Shown: positions 25,486 through 35,000, counted from the first letter of the stretch. The stretch is DNA of 64,000 nt from an uncultured Bacteroidales bacterium (GCA_905233685.1 CAJOEZ010000003.1:62001-126000), one strand, 5' to 3'. Program-made: numbers and translations. The notes: generated by a model not told the origin, from the sequence alone.

Positions 25486-25877
25486 GCTTTGCTTTCTTTG
25501 TTCAGTTTCTTGATGTAATGGTTATAAACGCAGGTTTCAACCACCAACGCGACTAAGTAAGCTGCCGCCGTAATGATGATGAAAGCCTTACTGCCATCTT
25601 TGACGAAGACGAGGTATAGTACCATCGCGGCCACGGTGAGCACCAACTTGATGCCTTTATATACAAACAACCAGGTCAGTTTGGTTGGATGAGCCTCCAC
25701 GTTCTTCATCATCAGGTGGCAATAAAACGCGCCGAGAATCATGAAAAGGTTTGGGGACATAATCATCCAGTTGTTCCACCACGGCTTGTCGGCAAAGCAG
25801 CAGAGCAGGATGCCGTCGAAGACGAGGCAGACGAGCAGGAAAATGGTCAGATATGTTGTCAAAACCTTGTTTTTCAT
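25482..25877 (-). CDS. Four-helix membrane protein of the ATP synthase operon (AtpI-like position)
   Basis: The 131-residue protein has four membrane segments (TYLTIFLLVCLVFDGILLCC; LFMILGAFYCHLMM; two more between residues 70 and 118) and a Lys-rich C-terminus. A hydrophobic protein between atpC and atpB is typical of Bacteroidota operons and may help assemble the c ring, as AtpI does elsewhere, but sequence similarity to AtpI is not clear to me. I chose ATG 25877, which overlaps the atpC stop as ATGA; a longer frame starts four codons earlier. Its own stop overlaps the atpB start. Confidence 0.8.
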   Translation of the reverse strand: MKNKVLTTYLTIFLLVCLVFDGILLCCFADKPWWNNWMIMSPNLFMILGAFYCHLMMKNVEAHPTKLTWLFVYKGIKLVLTVAAMVLYLVFVKDGSKAFIIITAAAYLVALVVETCVYNHYIKKLNKESKA

Positions 25878-26113
25878 AATTCTACGCAAACAGTCAGTTG
25901 GTTGCTGTGATTCTCGACGAAACCGCCCTTGATGGCAAACTCCCGATGCTCGCCCTTGTCGTCGGTGAGGCTGACTTTGCCAGCTTCCAGCACCGAAACG
26001 ATGGCAGCATGGTGTTCCAGCAAAGTGAAAGGTCCCATCATGCTCGGCACAGTGACGCTGGTGGCCTCGCCTTCAAACAGTGTTTCACTCGGTGAAATGA
26101 TTTCGACTTTCAT
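25874..26113 (-). CDS. atpC: F1Fo ATP synthase epsilon subunit (short form)
   Basis: At 79 residues this contains only the N-terminal beta-sandwich of epsilon (VEIISPSETLFEGEATSVTV, then GPFTLLEHHAAIVSVLEAG). The C-terminal two-helix domain found in about 130-residue epsilons, which can inhibit ATP hydrolysis, is absent. A short epsilon is usual in Bacteroidota. The next gene overlaps its stop codon. Upstream, atpD ends 11 bases before its ATG. Confidence 0.93.
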   Translation of the reverse strand: MKVEIISPSETLFEGEATSVTVPSMMGPFTLLEHHAAIVSVLEAGKVSLTDDKGEHREFAIKGGFVENHSNQLTVCVEL

Positions 26114-26124
26114 GACACCTTATA

Positions 26125-27633
<1,509 letters not shown>

Positions 27634-27675
27634 TTATCTTGTTTTTCTTATTCCTTGATATGTGGTATAAAGCTG

Positions 27676-27683
27676 CAAATTTA
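27676..27683 (-). promoter_or_regulatory. Bacteroidota -7 promoter element of the ATP synthase operon
   Basis: Minus strand TAAATTTG fits TAnnTTTG; predicted transcript start near 27670 gives a leader of about 40 bases before atpD. The rest of the 248-base divergent region is A/T-rich and holds no other recognisable feature except the opposite promoter. Confidence 0.6.
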
Positions 27684-27853
27684 TCAAATATTGTTTTTCA
27701 GTCCGTCAGATTTTTGCAAAAAAAGAAAAAAAGTTTTTGAAGAGACTGAAAACCAAAGCAGGATTTGGCGTGGCCGTTTTTATTATGCCTTGAAATTGGG
27801 TGAAAATTTTGCGCAATAGAATGAAAAAATTTTTCAGTTTTGGAATTTTAGGG

Positions 27854-27861
27854 TACTTTTG
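27854..27861 (+). promoter_or_regulatory. Bacteroidota -7 promoter element for the lipid operon
   Basis: TACTTTTG lies 17 bases before the ATG at 27879, so the leader would be about 10-12 bases. Confidence 0.6.
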
Positions 27862-27878
27862 CACCAAAATTGCGTGTT

Positions 27879-28598
27879 ATGCGAAAGAAAAAGAAAGTGA
27901 AAACCGAAAAATCGAAACGCATACAAACATCGCTGCTCAATTCGTTGGAGAAAAAAGCCTTGCTTTGGTTAGCCGAACGACAACCTCAATGGGTCGATTC
28001 GGATATGCTGACCTATGTTGGTCATGTGGGAGCAGTGGTTGTTGCATTAGGTTTTGTTTTGGCTAATATCAATGTTAATTTCTTGTGGATTAGCATTATA
28101 GGTTTCGTTATCAACTGGTATGGCGATTCTTTGGACGGCACTTTGGCTCGCGTGCGCAATCAGCAACGCCCTATTTACGGTTTTTACATCGACCATACCA
28201 CGGATGCCATCAACGAAGCCCTGATGTTCATGGGCGCGGGCTTGTCGCCTTTCATGCACTTTGACCTCGCCTGTGTCGCACTCGTCATTTATCTCATGCT
28301 GACGCTCAACGTGGCGATGAATGCGCATTTGAAGGGTGAATTCAGACTGACTTATGCCAAACTGGGCCCCACAGAATTGCGCCTCATCTGCATTATAGCC
28401 TGTCTATTATTAATAGGTGTGAAGCCTCTGCGCACTTTTGCCCTCGAAATCCCGTGGGCGTCTGGCGTTTTCATTATGCATATCCTTGATATTGTCGGCT
28501 TGGTTATCTTGTTGGGCCTTGTGATTATTTATTGCGTGACCATTGTCCAAGATGCGCGTTATTACGCGAAAATCGACCCGAGGCCTAAGAATGATTGA
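27879..28598 (+). CDS. CDP-alcohol phosphatidyltransferase family membrane enzyme
   Basis: The 239-residue membrane protein carries the complete family signature D-x2-D-G-x2-A-R-x8-G-x3-D-x3-D (DSLDGTLAR starting at Asp83, then GFYIDHTTD). The enzyme uses a CDP-linked lipid or alcohol to form a phosphodiester. About six membrane helices are seen; the N-terminus is very basic (MRKKKKVKTEKSKR). The usual phosphatidylserine and phosphatidylglycerophosphate synthases are possible, but its place at the head of an operon with serine palmitoyltransferase suggests a head-group transferase for a sphingolipid or an inositol-type lipid. I used ATG 27879; a TTG 9 bases earlier is also in frame. Confidence 0.85.
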   Translation: MRKKKKVKTEKSKRIQTSLLNSLEKKALLWLAERQPQWVDSDMLTYVGHVGAVVVALGFVLANINVNFLWISIIGFVINWYGDSLDGTLARVRNQQRPIYGFYIDHTTDAINEALMFMGAGLSPFMHFDLACVALVIYLMLTLNVAMNAHLKGEFRLTYAKLGPTELRLICIIACLLLIGVKPLRTFALEIPWASGVFIMHILDIVGLVILLGLVIIYCVTIVQDARYYAKIDPRPKND

Positions 28599-29049
28599 GG
28601 TCAAAGACTTGATAGTGAATCGGGTGCCGAAATTCATCTTCGGCAACTTGATAGGAACCGTGGTCGACACGCTTGTGCTTTGGTTTTTCTCGCACGTCGT
28701 GTTTCATGGCTATGTCGGGCAAGTCATCATCTCGCCGGCCATCTCGTTCGAGTGCGCCGTGTTTGTCAATTTCCTCTTGTGTTGCCGTTTTATCTGGAAA
28801 GACCGTGTCGAGCAAACGGGTTCGACTTCATTTTTTCGCCGTTTTGGCGCCTACAATGTCATGTGTATCGGCGGCTTCCTGATCAAGATGGGCTTCCTGA
28901 TGCTGATCGAGTATCTGACGAAATGGGATGTCGTGATTTGCAACCTGCTGGCGCTCTGTGCATCAGGTACTTTCAATTTTATGATGAACGAGTTCGTGAT
29001 TTTCAAGAAAAGGAAGGAGAAAATAGATGGCACTGATTACGATGGATGA
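28591..29049 (+). CDS. GtrA-like membrane protein
   Basis: The 152-residue protein has four membrane helices and the GtrA pattern (FIFGNLIGTVVDTLVLWFF; NFLLCCRFIW; then NFMMNEFVIFKKRK at the C-terminus). GtrA-type proteins are thought to help move polyprenyl-linked sugars across the membrane or to partner with glycosyl/phospho-transferases. It overlaps the CDP-alcohol transferase gene by 8 bases (start ATG 28591) and the next gene by 23, so it belongs to this operon. Direct role here is unknown. Confidence 0.8.
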   Translation: MIEVKDLIVNRVPKFIFGNLIGTVVDTLVLWFFSHVVFHGYVGQVIISPAISFECAVFVNFLLCCRFIWKDRVEQTGSTSFFRRFGAYNVMCIGGFLIKMGFLMLIEYLTKWDVVICNLLALCASGTFNFMMNEFVIFKKRKEKIDGTDYDG

Positions 29050-29890
29050 CATTGAAAAGCTCTCGCCCGTGTTCAAAGGTGAGCGAGGCAAAAAACGGGC
29101 TGAAATGGCCTTGCGCATAACGGGCATCGACCAACTGGCCGAGCGTTATGGACGGCATGAAGACCTCTCAGGCCCTGATTTCGTCGATGCTTTCCTCAAA
29201 GACTTGAATGTTAACTACGAGGTGGGCGGCTTGGAAAATCTGGCTTCTTTGGTGAAAGGTCCGTTTATCACTATTAGCAACCACCCTTACGGTGGCTTGG
29301 ACGGCCTCATCCTTATTGATTTCATTGGCCATTTCCGTGAGGATTACAAGGTGATGGCCAACCAATTCCTCAACTTGGTGAAGACCATCAAGGACAACTT
29401 CATCACGGTGATTCCCAACACTAAAGCCACTGCGAAAGCCACCAAAGAGAGCATCGAGGGCGTGCGCAAGGCGCTCATGCAGGTAAGGGGAGGCCATCCG
29501 CTCGGGCTTTTTCCCGCCGGTGCCGTTTCCAACTTTACGGGCCGTTCAATTCGCGATCGCGAATGGCAGGAATCGGCCATCAGGTTGATTCAGAAGATGA
29601 AAGTGCCCGTGCTGCCCGTCCGCTTCTTCGACCGCAACTCTAACTTTTTCTACTTTTTGGGTCTCATCGATTGGCGCGTGCGCACTTTGCGCCTGCCAAG
29701 GGAGGTACTCAACAAGCAGGGAAAACAGGTCAGAATCGGCATCGGGCCGGTGATTTCCGTTGAAGAGCAGAATCAATGTAGTACTTCGGAAAAGCTTGGT
29801 GAAATGTTGCGTAACGCGGTGTACGACATGGCCTTGCCCGAAAAACTGCAACGCAGAAATATGATAAATTTTGATTTTTTGGGCCGTTGA
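29027..29890 (+). CDS. PlsC-like lysophospholipid acyltransferase
   Basis: The 287-residue protein has the acyltransferase block ITISNHPYGGLDGLILIDFI (catalytic His near residue 85), the FPAGAVSNF block corresponding to the phosphate-binding EGTRS region, and PVLPVRFFDRNSNFFY. This matches the PlsC/hemolysin-like family that moves acyl groups to glycerolipids, ornithine lipids or similar acceptors. The spacing H-x5-D rather than H-x4-D sets it apart from classical PlsC and is usual for the hemolysin-like branch. No signal peptide; it probably works at the inner face of the membrane. Overlaps the GtrA-like gene by 23 bases. Confidence 0.82.
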   Translation: MALITMDDIEKLSPVFKGERGKKRAEMALRITGIDQLAERYGRHEDLSGPDFVDAFLKDLNVNYEVGGLENLASLVKGPFITISNHPYGGLDGLILIDFIGHFREDYKVMANQFLNLVKTIKDNFITVIPNTKATAKATKESIEGVRKALMQVRGGHPLGLFPAGAVSNFTGRSIRDREWQESAIRLIQKMKVPVLPVRFFDRNSNFFYFLGLIDWRVRTLRLPREVLNKQGKQVRIGIGPVISVEEQNQCSTSEKLGEMLRNAVYDMALPEKLQRRNMINFDFLGR

Positions 29891-29904
29891 ATTTCATAAA
29901 AACG

Positions 29905-29912
29905 TATTTTTG
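29905..29912 (+). promoter_or_regulatory. Internal -7 promoter element, nearly leaderless
   Basis: TATTTTTG ends only 4 bases before the ATG at 29917. If used, the transcript would start at or within a few bases of the start codon. It could give separate expression of the GNAT-like, SPT and reductase genes. Confidence 0.5.
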
Positions 29913-29916
29913 CACG

Positions 29917-31041
29917 ATGATTCAGATTAAAACAGTTACCACAAAGCAGGATTTGAAGGCATTTGTGCATTTCCCTAATGTGCTTTACAAGGGAAATCCA
30001 TATTATGTCCCGCAAATCGAGTCGATGGACCGCGACACGCTGAGGCCAGAAAAAAACCATGCCTTTGAGGCATGTGAAGGCAAGTATTGGCTGGCTTTTG
30101 ACGAGAACGGTGATATTGTGGGGCGCGTGGCAGGCATCATCAACCGCAAGTACAACGAAAAGTCGGGAGAGAAAGCTTGCCGTTTTGGCTGGATTGACTT
30201 TGTTGACAATCAGGAGGTTTCAAGGGCTTTGATGCAGACTGTGGAGCAGTATGCCAAGGAAAAGGGCATGGACATAATGAGCGGCCCAATGGGTTTCCTT
30301 GAATTTGACGCAGCGGGCGTTTTGGTGGAGGGTTTCGACCAGCTTCCGACGGCATATGGTAAATACAACGCGCCTTACTATGAGCAGCATCTCCTCGACA
30401 TAGGCTATGCCAAAGACGTTGATTTTGTGGAATATAGAATTCTGGTGCCTGAGGTCATTCCGGAACGCTATGCGCGAATGTCGCAGCTGGTTTCCATCAA
30501 GAATGGCTTGCATGAGGCACCAGTTCGCAGGCGCTCCGAATTGTCGCCATACCTCGACGGTATTTTCAAGTGCCTCAACAGCGCTTATGCGCAGCTGCAC
30601 GGCTTCACTGAGCTTTCGAAAGGCCAGTGGGACGACTTGAAGAAGCAGTTTTTGAGCAACGTTGATGTTGACTATGTGTCCATCGTTCTTGATTCCGACG
30701 ATCAAGTGGTGGCATTTGGCGTGGGTTTGCCCTCGTTGGCGAAGGCCATGCAAAAAGCCAACGGGAGCCTGTTCCCCCTCGGCTGGCTTCATATCTTGAA
30801 GGCCTTGCGCAAAAACGACACCATTGACCTGTTGCTCATCGCCATCGATGAGAAATACAAGAACAAGGGCGTGAATGCCATGATTTTCCACAAGTTCGCG
30901 CAAGGCATCACTAAAAACGGCATCAAGTACATCGAGTCGACGCGCGAATTAGAGGACAACACCAGCGTGCAGAACCTTTGGCACTATTTGGAGCACACGC
31001 TGACCAAAAGAGCAAGAACATACAAAAAACATATCGGATGA
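29917..31041 (+). CDS. GNAT-like acyltransferase, candidate ceramide synthase
   Basis: The 374-residue protein begins MIQIKTVTTKQDLKAF and shows an N-terminal block NVLYKGNPYYVPQIESM, a central GDIVGRVAGIINRKYNE, a core MDIMSGPMGFLEFDAAG and a C-terminal half with GNAT-like strands (YVSIVLDSDDQVVAFGVG; IDLLLIAIDEKYKNKGV). It is clearly paralogous to the protein at 49773-50885. A GNAT-fold N-acyltransferase next to spt is the known ceramide synthase of Caulobacter; by position this protein could N-acylate the sphingoid base. The stop overlaps the SPT start as ATGA, which ties the two together. I recognise the fold and pairing, not a proven function. Confidence 0.7.
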   Translation: MIQIKTVTTKQDLKAFVHFPNVLYKGNPYYVPQIESMDRDTLRPEKNHAFEACEGKYWLAFDENGDIVGRVAGIINRKYNEKSGEKACRFGWIDFVDNQEVSRALMQTVEQYAKEKGMDIMSGPMGFLEFDAAGVLVEGFDQLPTAYGKYNAPYYEQHLLDIGYAKDVDFVEYRILVPEVIPERYARMSQLVSIKNGLHEAPVRRRSELSPYLDGIFKCLNSAYAQLHGFTELSKGQWDDLKKQFLSNVDVDYVSIVLDSDDQVVAFGVGLPSLAKAMQKANGSLFPLGWLHILKALRKNDTIDLLLIAIDEKYKNKGVNAMIFHKFAQGITKNGIKYIESTRELEDNTSVQNLWHYLEHTLTKRARTYKKHIG

Positions 31042-32228
31042 AGACACATTTATTAAAACAAAACTGCGCCAAATACAGGGCACCTCAGGAAGCCCAGGCC
31101 AAGGGGATATATCCTTACTATAAACCCATTGAGTCTGAGCAAAGTACGGTGGTGAGGATGAAGGGAAAGGACGTGCTGATGTTCGGATCGAACAGCTATC
31201 TCGGCCTGGCCAACGACCCGCGCCTGAAGGAAGCCGCCATTGCCGCGGTCAAGAAATATGGCACAAGTTGCTCAGGTTCAAGGTTTTTGAACGGAACATT
31301 GGACATCCATGTCGCCTTGGAAGAGAAACTGGCCCAGTTAGTGGGCAAGGAAGCCGCCGTGTGCTTCAGCACGGGGTTCCAAGTCAACTTGGGCGTGGTT
31401 TCCGCAGTCTGCGGACGTAACGACTACCTGCTTTTGGACAGCCTTGACCACGCCTCCATCATTGAGGGCAGCCGCCTCTCGTTCGGTAAGGTGTGGAAAT
31501 TCAACCATAACGATATGGACAGCCTTGAGGCTAAGCTCAAGAACTGCGCTCCCGAGCAGATGAAGCTCATCGTGGCCGATGGCGTTTTCTCGATGGAAGG
31601 CGACATCGTGCCGTTGCCGCGTATGGTTGAACTGGCCGAACAATACAACGCTGACATTATGATTGACGATGCCCACGCTTTGGGTGTGCTCGGAAATCAG
31701 GGAAGAGGCACCGCCAACCACTTCGGCTTGACCGATAAGGTGGACTTGATTATGGGCACTTTCTCCAAGTCGTTCGGCTCGTTGGGAGGCTTCATCGCCG
31801 CCGACTTCGACATCATCAACTACTTGAAGCACAACGCCCGTTCGTTGATTTTCAGCGCGAGTATGCCGCCCGCGAATGTGGCTGCGGTGAGCCGTGCCAT
31901 CGATATCATGCTGAGCGAGCCGGAGCGCATCGAGCATCTTTGGGATGTGAGTAACTATGCCCGAAAGCAGTTCCAAGACCGTGGCTTCGACACGGGTCAT
32001 AGCGAAACGCCCATCATTCCACTCTTCGTGCGTAATTCTGAAAAAGCCTTCTGGCTGTGCAACAGGCTCTTGGACGACGGCATTTTTGTCACGCCCGTCA
32101 TCGCGCCCGCCGTGCCCGAGGAGGATGTTTTGATTCGCTTCGCACTGATGGCCACGCACACCTTCGAGCAGGTGGATGTGGCGCTTGCCAAGATAACGAA
32201 AGCCTTTAAGGAGGCTGGAGTGATTTAA
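31038..32228 (+). CDS. spt: Serine palmitoyltransferase (alpha-oxoamine synthase)
   Basis: The 396-residue PLP enzyme belongs to the alpha-oxoamine synthases that join an amino acid to an acyl-CoA. Landmarks are MFGSNSYLGLANDPRLKEAA, YGTSCSGSRFLNGT, DSLDHASIIEGSRLSFG, DDAHALGVLG, and the PLP-lysine motif TFSKSFGSLGG (Lys near residue 244). AONS (bioF) and KBL share this fold. I favour serine palmitoyltransferase because the sequence pattern (QNCAKYRAPQEAQAKGIYPYY at the N-terminus) matches Bacteroidota SPTs, and its neighbours are a candidate N-acyltransferase, a short-chain reductase and lipid enzymes rather than biotin genes. It makes 3-ketosphinganine, the first step of sphingolipid synthesis. 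Confidence 0.82.
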   Translation: MKTHLLKQNCAKYRAPQEAQAKGIYPYYKPIESEQSTVVRMKGKDVLMFGSNSYLGLANDPRLKEAAIAAVKKYGTSCSGSRFLNGTLDIHVALEEKLAQLVGKEAAVCFSTGFQVNLGVVSAVCGRNDYLLLDSLDHASIIEGSRLSFGKVWKFNHNDMDSLEAKLKNCAPEQMKLIVADGVFSMEGDIVPLPRMVELAEQYNADIMIDDAHALGVLGNQGRGTANHFGLTDKVDLIMGTFSKSFGSLGGFIAADFDIINYLKHNARSLIFSASMPPANVAAVSRAIDIMLSEPERIEHLWDVSNYARKQFQDRGFDTGHSETPIIPLFVRNSEKAFWLCNRLLDDGIFVTPVIAPAVPEEDVLIRFALMATHTFEQVDVALAKITKAFKEAGVI

Positions 32229-32229
32229 T

Positions 32230-33027
32230 ATGGTAGTATTCATTACAGGAATATCATCCGGTTTCGGCCTTGAGACGGCAAAGCTGCTCTCAGAGGAAGG
32301 CCATGCCGTTTATGGCACAGTGCGCCGCGAGGTGGAGCCGTTGCCCAACGTACATTATATTAAGGTGGACGTCCGCGACCGCGAGGCCATGATGAACGCC
32401 GTCGCTGAAATCATTGAAAAAGAGGGCCGTATCGACGTTTTGGTCAACAATGCTGGCATGGGCATTGGCGGTCCGTTGGAGTTTGCCACCGAGGAGGAAG
32501 TCCGCCTCCAGATGGACACCAACTTCATGGGCTTGGTGCATTGCGTGGATGCCGTGTTGCCCCACATGCGGCAGCAGGGTAGGGGCATAATCATCGCCTT
32601 GAGCAGCATCGGCGGCCTGATGGGACTCCCGTTCCAAGGCTTCTATTCTGCCAGCAAGTTTGCGATCGAGGGCTATTGCGAGGCCTTGCGCTTAGAGGTC
32701 AAACAGCAGGGAACCAAGGTGGTGGTGCTTCGTCCCGGCGATTTTGCCACGGGCTTCACGGGCAGTCGCAAGAAGGTAGCCGACGAGGCTGCGTTGCAAG
32801 CCTATCCCATTTACAAAACCGCCATCGAAAAGGTGGAACACGACGAAAATGGTGGACTCAAACCCGTCATCTTGGCACGAAAAATCAGCCAAATCATCAA
32901 GAAAGAGAATCCCCGGAACGGTTATGTTGTCGCCTCGTTTGAGCAGAAACTCTCCGTTTTGCTGAAGCGCATTTTGCCCGCCAAGTGGTTCGCGCGGATT
33001 CTTGGCTCGTATTACAGATTGGCTTAA
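32230..33027 (+). CDS. Short-chain dehydrogenase, candidate 3-ketosphinganine reductase
   Basis: The 265-residue protein is a classical SDR: cofactor loop TGISSGFG at residues 6-13, VLVNNAGMGIGG, catalytic Ser in ALSSIGG, and Tyr139/Lys143 in YSASKFAIEGYCEAL. A C-terminal extension (residues 215-265) is basic and amphipathic and may touch the membrane. It starts 1 base after the SPT stop. Reduction of 3-ketosphinganine to sphinganine is the expected next reaction, so the call is based on neighbourhood plus the SDR fold; family members also reduce many other ketones. Confidence 0.72.
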   Translation: MVVFITGISSGFGLETAKLLSEEGHAVYGTVRREVEPLPNVHYIKVDVRDREAMMNAVAEIIEKEGRIDVLVNNAGMGIGGPLEFATEEEVRLQMDTNFMGLVHCVDAVLPHMRQQGRGIIIALSSIGGLMGLPFQGFYSASKFAIEGYCEALRLEVKQQGTKVVVLRPGDFATGFTGSRKKVADEAALQAYPIYKTAIEKVEHDENGGLKPVILARKISQIIKKENPRNGYVVASFEQKLSVLLKRILPAKWFARILGSYYRLA

Positions 33028-33064
33028 GGATTCGTCTGGATTTCAAATCCAACAAACCGATTCG

Positions 33065-33313
33065 TTATTTTTCTATCGCCTGCCGGATGGCTTTGGCCAA
33101 CTGGTCGGGGCAAGAAGTGCCTTTGAAGCCGCAGCGGATACCTTCCAATTTGGCAATGACATCCTCGGCTTTCATGCCTTCCACGAGGGTAGCAACGCCC
33201 TGAGTGTTGCCGTTGCAGCCACCGTAGAACTGCACATTCTTCACGATGCCGTCCTCAACTTCAAACTCAATCGCTTGGCTGCATGTGCCTTGGGTTCTGT
33301 AGGTGTATTTCAT
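33065..33313 (-). CDS. TSCPD domain protein (TIGR03905-type)
   Basis: The 82-residue protein contains the name-giving motif GTSCPDQLAKAI and FYGGCNGNTQGVA with paired Cys, as in stand-alone TSCPD proteins related to the C-terminal zinc domain of class II ribonucleotide reductases. Biochemical role is unknown; metal binding is likely through Cys residues. It is the last gene of a four-gene run (deoC, osmC-like, thioesterase, TSCPD), 7 bases after the thioesterase stop, and converges with the reductase gene. Confidence 0.85.
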   Translation of the reverse strand: MKYTYRTQGTCSQAIEFEVEDGIVKNVQFYGGCNGNTQGVATLVEGMKAEDVIAKLEGIRCGFKGTSCPDQLAKAIRQAIEK

Positions 33314-33320
33314 TTCAGAT

Positions 33321-33701
33321 TTAAAATTTGCTCATAAATTTCTTGCTATCAACCACAAACCTTTCGTGGATGCCTTCGCCGACGAGGGTTTCATCCTCGA
33401 AGCATTTCACTTCAAAGACCAAACGGCGACGGTCCACCTCGGTAAGTTCGGCTTCGCAGCGGATGGTGGCTCCCACGGGACTGGCTTTCAAATGCTTGAT
33501 ATTGACGGCAATGCCGACCGTGGTGTTGCCTTCGCCTATTTTGTCGGCTACACTCTCCAAGCAGGTTTTTTCCATCAGGGCAATCATGGCGGGAGTGGCA
33601 AAAACCTCCAATGCGCCCGAACCGTAAACGGCGGCGGTGTCCTTATGCTCCACCACAAGCGTTTCGCTGTGGCGGAGTCCTTTCAGCATGTCGTATTCCA
33701 T
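33321..33701 (-). CDS. Hot-dog fold thioesterase
   Basis: The 126-residue protein resembles single-domain hot-dog thioesterases of the fluoroacetyl-CoA type. Visible parts are the strand-helix VFATPAMIALMEKTCLESV and the later core VGIAVNIKHLKASPVGATIRCE. It should hydrolyse an acyl-CoA. Start ATG 33701 overlaps the OsmC stop as TGATG; the longer frame up to 33785 lies inside osmC. Substrate unknown. Confidence 0.8.
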   Translation of the reverse strand: MEYDMLKGLRHSETLVVEHKDTAAVYGSGALEVFATPAMIALMEKTCLESVADKIGEGNTTVGIAVNIKHLKASPVGATIRCEAELTEVDRRRLVFEVKCFEDETLVGEGIHERFVVDSKKFMSKF

Positions 33702-34111
33702 CAGCCTTGGAAATTCATGGTGATGTTCACGATGACGTCGGGGTGCAGCGAGCGACCTACCGGACAACTCTCGGCAGCAGCCCAAAGCAGGGCTTTCTGC
33801 TTCTCGGTGTATTCCTTCGCGGGGAAGTTGAACACGAGGTCGATTTGCCCGATGCGGCGCGGGTCGGCGTTCATGGTCTTTTTCACCGTGTAGGTCGTGC
33901 CGTCGATGTCGAATTTGTGGCCTTGCGCGCTGATGCCCATGATGGTCATCATGCAGCCGGCTAAGGCCGCGCAGGCGAGGTCGGTGGGCGAGAAGGCTTC
34001 GCCTTTGCCGTGGTTGTCGGTGGGTGCGTCGGTGAGGATGGTGTTGCCCGACTGCACATGGGTCATCTCATTGCGGAGATTGCCTTTGTATGTTCCTTTG
34101 ATTGTTGCCAT
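33701..34111 (-). CDS. OsmC family peroxiredoxin-like protein
   Basis: The 136-residue protein has the OsmC/Ohr fold with the two redox Cys at positions 53 (DLACAALAGCMMT) and 116 (AAAESCPVGRSL). OsmC-type proteins reduce organic hydroperoxides with a lipoyl or thiol partner. The N-terminus (MATIKGTYKGNLRNEMTH) and FSPTDL are typical. It lies 18 bases after deoC in the same operon. Confidence 0.9.
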   Translation of the reverse strand: MATIKGTYKGNLRNEMTHVQSGNTILTDAPTDNHGKGEAFSPTDLACAALAGCMMTIMGISAQGHKFDIDGTTYTVKKTMNADPRRIGQIDLVFNFPAKEYTEKQKALLWAAAESCPVGRSLHPDVIVNITMNFQG

Positions 34112-34129
34112 GTTTTGTAGGTTTTGTGA

Positions 34130-34969
34130 TTATTGAATTTGTTCCAAAATAAGTCCAGCAAGGCGGCTTGTGCCCACGCGGAAGAGGTTCGGGTTGAGCC
34201 ATTGTTCGCCGAGGATGTTTTTCACTAAATAATAATAGGTGAGCGCGTCGTCGGGCGTTTTCATGCCGCCGGCGGGCTTGAAGCCGACCTTCTTGCCCGT
34301 GGCCTCGTAGTATTCCTTGATAGTGTCAATCATAATGATGGCGGCCAAAGCCGTGGCGGCCACCGGCACCTTGCCCGTCGAGGTCTTGATGAAGTCGGCA
34401 CCAGCGAGGATGGCCAATTCAGAGGCTTTGCGGATATTCTCAACAGTTTTCAGCTCGCCCGTTTCCAAAATGACCTTCAGTTTGGCCTTGTCGCCGCAGG
34501 TGGCCTTGATGGTCTTGATTTCGTTGAAGACCTCGTCGTAGCGTCCCGCGAGGAATGTGCCGCGCGAGATGACCATATCGACCTCATCCGCGCCTTCATT
34601 GACGCAATACTCCACCTCCTTGACTTTCAGGTCGAAGGGCATCATGCCTGAGGGGAAGGCGCAGGCCACCGTGGCCACTTTGATATTGCTGCCAGCCAAA
34701 AGTTGCTTGGCCTGACGGATGAAGGGGCTGTAAATGCAAATAGCGGGCACGCTGAGGTGCGGTTTTTGTTTCGGGAAGGTCAAGGCTTTCTCGCAGAAGT
34801 CTTTGATTTTGGCCTCGTTGTCGAAGGCTTCCAAAGTGGTGAAGTCGATGCTTTGGAAGATGGTACGCAGGGCTTCTTTTTCGCCGCCCTTTTTTCTCTC
34901 TGCATTGACAATCAGCGCAATACGCTCGTTGAGCGCGACTTCGCTATGGTTGTAGGGTTTGAATTTCAT
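34130..34969 (-). CDS. deoC: Deoxyribose-phosphate aldolase
   Basis: The 279-residue protein is DeoC, which cleaves 2-deoxyribose 5-phosphate into glyceraldehyde 3-phosphate and acetaldehyde. The Schiff-base Lys is in GADFIKTSTGK, and EVDMVISRGTFLAGRYDEV and GFKPAGGMKT (second Lys) are conserved. The start is ATG 34969 (MKFKPYNHSE); the frame extends upstream into the promoter. A -7 box at 34993-35000 heads this four-gene operon. It may work with the deoxynucleoside salvage enzymes elsewhere in the window. Confidence 0.93.
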   Translation of the reverse strand: MKFKPYNHSEVALNERIALIVNAERKKGGEKEALRTIFQSIDFTTLEAFDNEAKIKDFCEKALTFPKQKPHLSVPAICIYSPFIRQAKQLLAGSNIKVATVACAFPSGMMPFDLKVKEVEYCVNEGADEVDMVISRGTFLAGRYDEVFNEIKTIKATCGDKAKLKVILETGELKTVENIRKASELAILAGADFIKTSTGKVPVAATALAAIIMIDTIKEYYEATGKKVGFKPAGGMKTPDDALTYYYLVKNILGEQWLNPNLFRVGTSRLAGLILEQIQ

Positions 34970-34992
34970 GGTGATGCTTGTTTTTGAAGCTT

Positions 34993-35000
34993 CAAAAATA
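34993..35000 (-). promoter_or_regulatory. Bacteroidota -7 promoter element for deoC operon
   Basis: Minus strand TATTTTTG, with a TTTG (plus-strand CAAA at 35018-35021) 17 bases upstream as a possible -33 element. Confidence 0.55.

Noticed and set aside
31038-32228. 8-amino-7-oxononanoate synthase (bioF)
   Set aside because: The fold is shared, but no biotin genes are near, and the N-terminal sequence and lipid neighbours favour serine palmitoyltransferase. Not excluded without a tree.
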